From the NCBI GenBank assembly GCA_002312935.1, contig DCAT01000092.1, positions 1-32,252 on the forward strand: a DNA stretch of 32,252 nt, read 5' to 3'. The stretch comes from Oceanospirillaceae bacterium UBA1126 (GTDB lineage Bacteria > Pseudomonadota > Gammaproteobacteria > Pseudomonadales > Balneatricaceae). Numbering within the stretch: the first letter of the stretch is position 1; each line of letters opens with the position of its first letter. Shown piece by piece: positions 31,885-32,252 of this stretch. The notes beneath the pieces are model-generated. The model ran no database searches and had not been told where the DNA came from. It was given only the letters and a program-made list of their open reading frames with translations. The position numbers and the translations under genes are program-made.

Positions 31885-32252
31885 ATGACCGACCCGCGCC
31901 AAGCCATTCTGGCTCGTAAGCTAGAAGCACTGCCCGAGCATATTGCCATTATCATGGATGGTAATAACCGCTGGGCTAAAAACCATAGCCTTTCTGGCGT
32001 AGCAGGCCATAAGGCTGGTGTTGATGCAGTAAGAGCGGTGATTGAGACGGCTGTGCATTATGAAATTCCAGCGCTTACCCTATTTGCGTTTAGTAGTGAA
32101 AATTGGCGCAGGCCACCTCTTGAAGTTAAAGCTTTGATGGATTTGTTTGTCTATGTTTTAAAGCGCGAAGTGGATAAGCTACACGACAATAATATTCGGT
32201 TGCGAATTATTGGAAATGCGCATGGGTTGAGTGCTGAGTTACAGAAACTAAT
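31885..32252 (+). CDS. uppS: Undecaprenyl diphosphate synthase (isoprenyl transferase), 3' part outside window
   Basis: The first 122 codons are seen; the gene runs off the right edge. It makes C55 undecaprenyl diphosphate, the carrier for peptidoglycan and O-antigen precursors. The catalytic Asp is D25 in HIAIIMDGNNRWA. The GHKAG segment (about residues 42-46), FAFSSENWRRP (about 70-80) and RLRIIGN follow as in E. coli UppS. The residue after DGN is Asn in place of the more usual Gly. The ATG at 31885 has AAGGA 7 nt upstream; the ATG at 31881 is in another frame that soon closes. It follows frr directly, as in Pseudomonas. Confidence 0.95.
   Translation, partial: MTDPRQAILARKLEALPEHIAIIMDGNNRWAKNHSLSGVAGHKAGVDAVRAVIETAVHYEIPALTLFAFSSENWRRPPLEVKALMDLFVYVLKREVDKLHDNNIRLRIIGNAHGLSAELQKL

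Overview
The window is a stretch of gammaproteobacterial chromosome with moderate GC content. Almost every gene has a clear gammaproteobacterial counterpart. The block order (dapE-dapD-ArsC-like-glnD-map facing rpsB-tsf-pyrH-frr-uppS, and pepA-holC facing lptF-lptG) is typical of that class. The long, roughly 345-residue DapD, the hppD/fahA genes and the phytanoyl-CoA dioxygenase fit a free-living, probably marine or aquatic relative of the Cellvibrionales, Oceanospirillales or Pseudomonadales. That placement is inference, because no rRNA marker is present. I see no tRNA or rRNA gene, insertion sequence, prophage or CRISPR array.

Layout. 1-871: minus-strand HlyD-type periplasmic adaptor, cut by the left edge. 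1126-2930: pdxH and rlmG on plus. 2927-3535: PlsC-like acyltransferase, divergent from slyD (3652-4134). 4227-7079: valS. 7320-7526: CspA-like protein behind a structured leader. 7654-8664: an arginase-fold ureohydrolase. 8661-10570: holC and pepA on minus, divergent from lptF-lptG (10767-12903). 12906-18186: a looser accessory stretch with an RDD membrane protein, tag glycosylase, an orphan outer-membrane barrel, a Cys-rich orphan, an alpha/beta hydrolase, a LysE-type exporter and a PhyH-type dioxygenase. 18344-21262: a tyrosine-catabolic operon, hppD-VOC-fahA. 21264-24247: an unknown protein with dapE, dapD and an ArsC-like gene (lysine/peptidoglycan precursor synthesis). 24612-28057: glnD and map. 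28619-32252: rpsB, tsf, pyrH, frr and the first part of uppS.

How the genes work together. Two blocks serve the envelope: LptF/LptG pull LPS from the inner membrane, and UppS makes the lipid carrier for peptidoglycan. DapD and DapE supply diaminopimelate. The right-hand block is translation and growth control (S2, EF-Ts, UMP kinase, ribosome recycling factor, Met aminopeptidase, GlnD nitrogen sensing). The rpsB promoter has a near-consensus -35/-10 pair and a GC-rich start region. The hppD operon degrades 4-hydroxyphenylpyruvate towards fumarate and acetoacetate, but the window lacks the two middle enzymes (homogentisate dioxygenase and maleylacetoacetate isomerase); a metal-binding VOC protein sits in their place.

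Most notable points. (1) A perfect 13-bp-arm palindrome overlies the presumed hppD promoter. (2) A VOC protein with a glyoxalase-I-like His/Glu/His/Glu set lies inside the tyrosine operon, where hmgA and maiA are missing. (3) The ureohydrolase keeps all its metal ligands but has Cys where arginases have the Glu that contacts the guanidinium group. (4) valS is separated from pepA-holC and inverted relative to it. I found no convincing new defence or mobile system.
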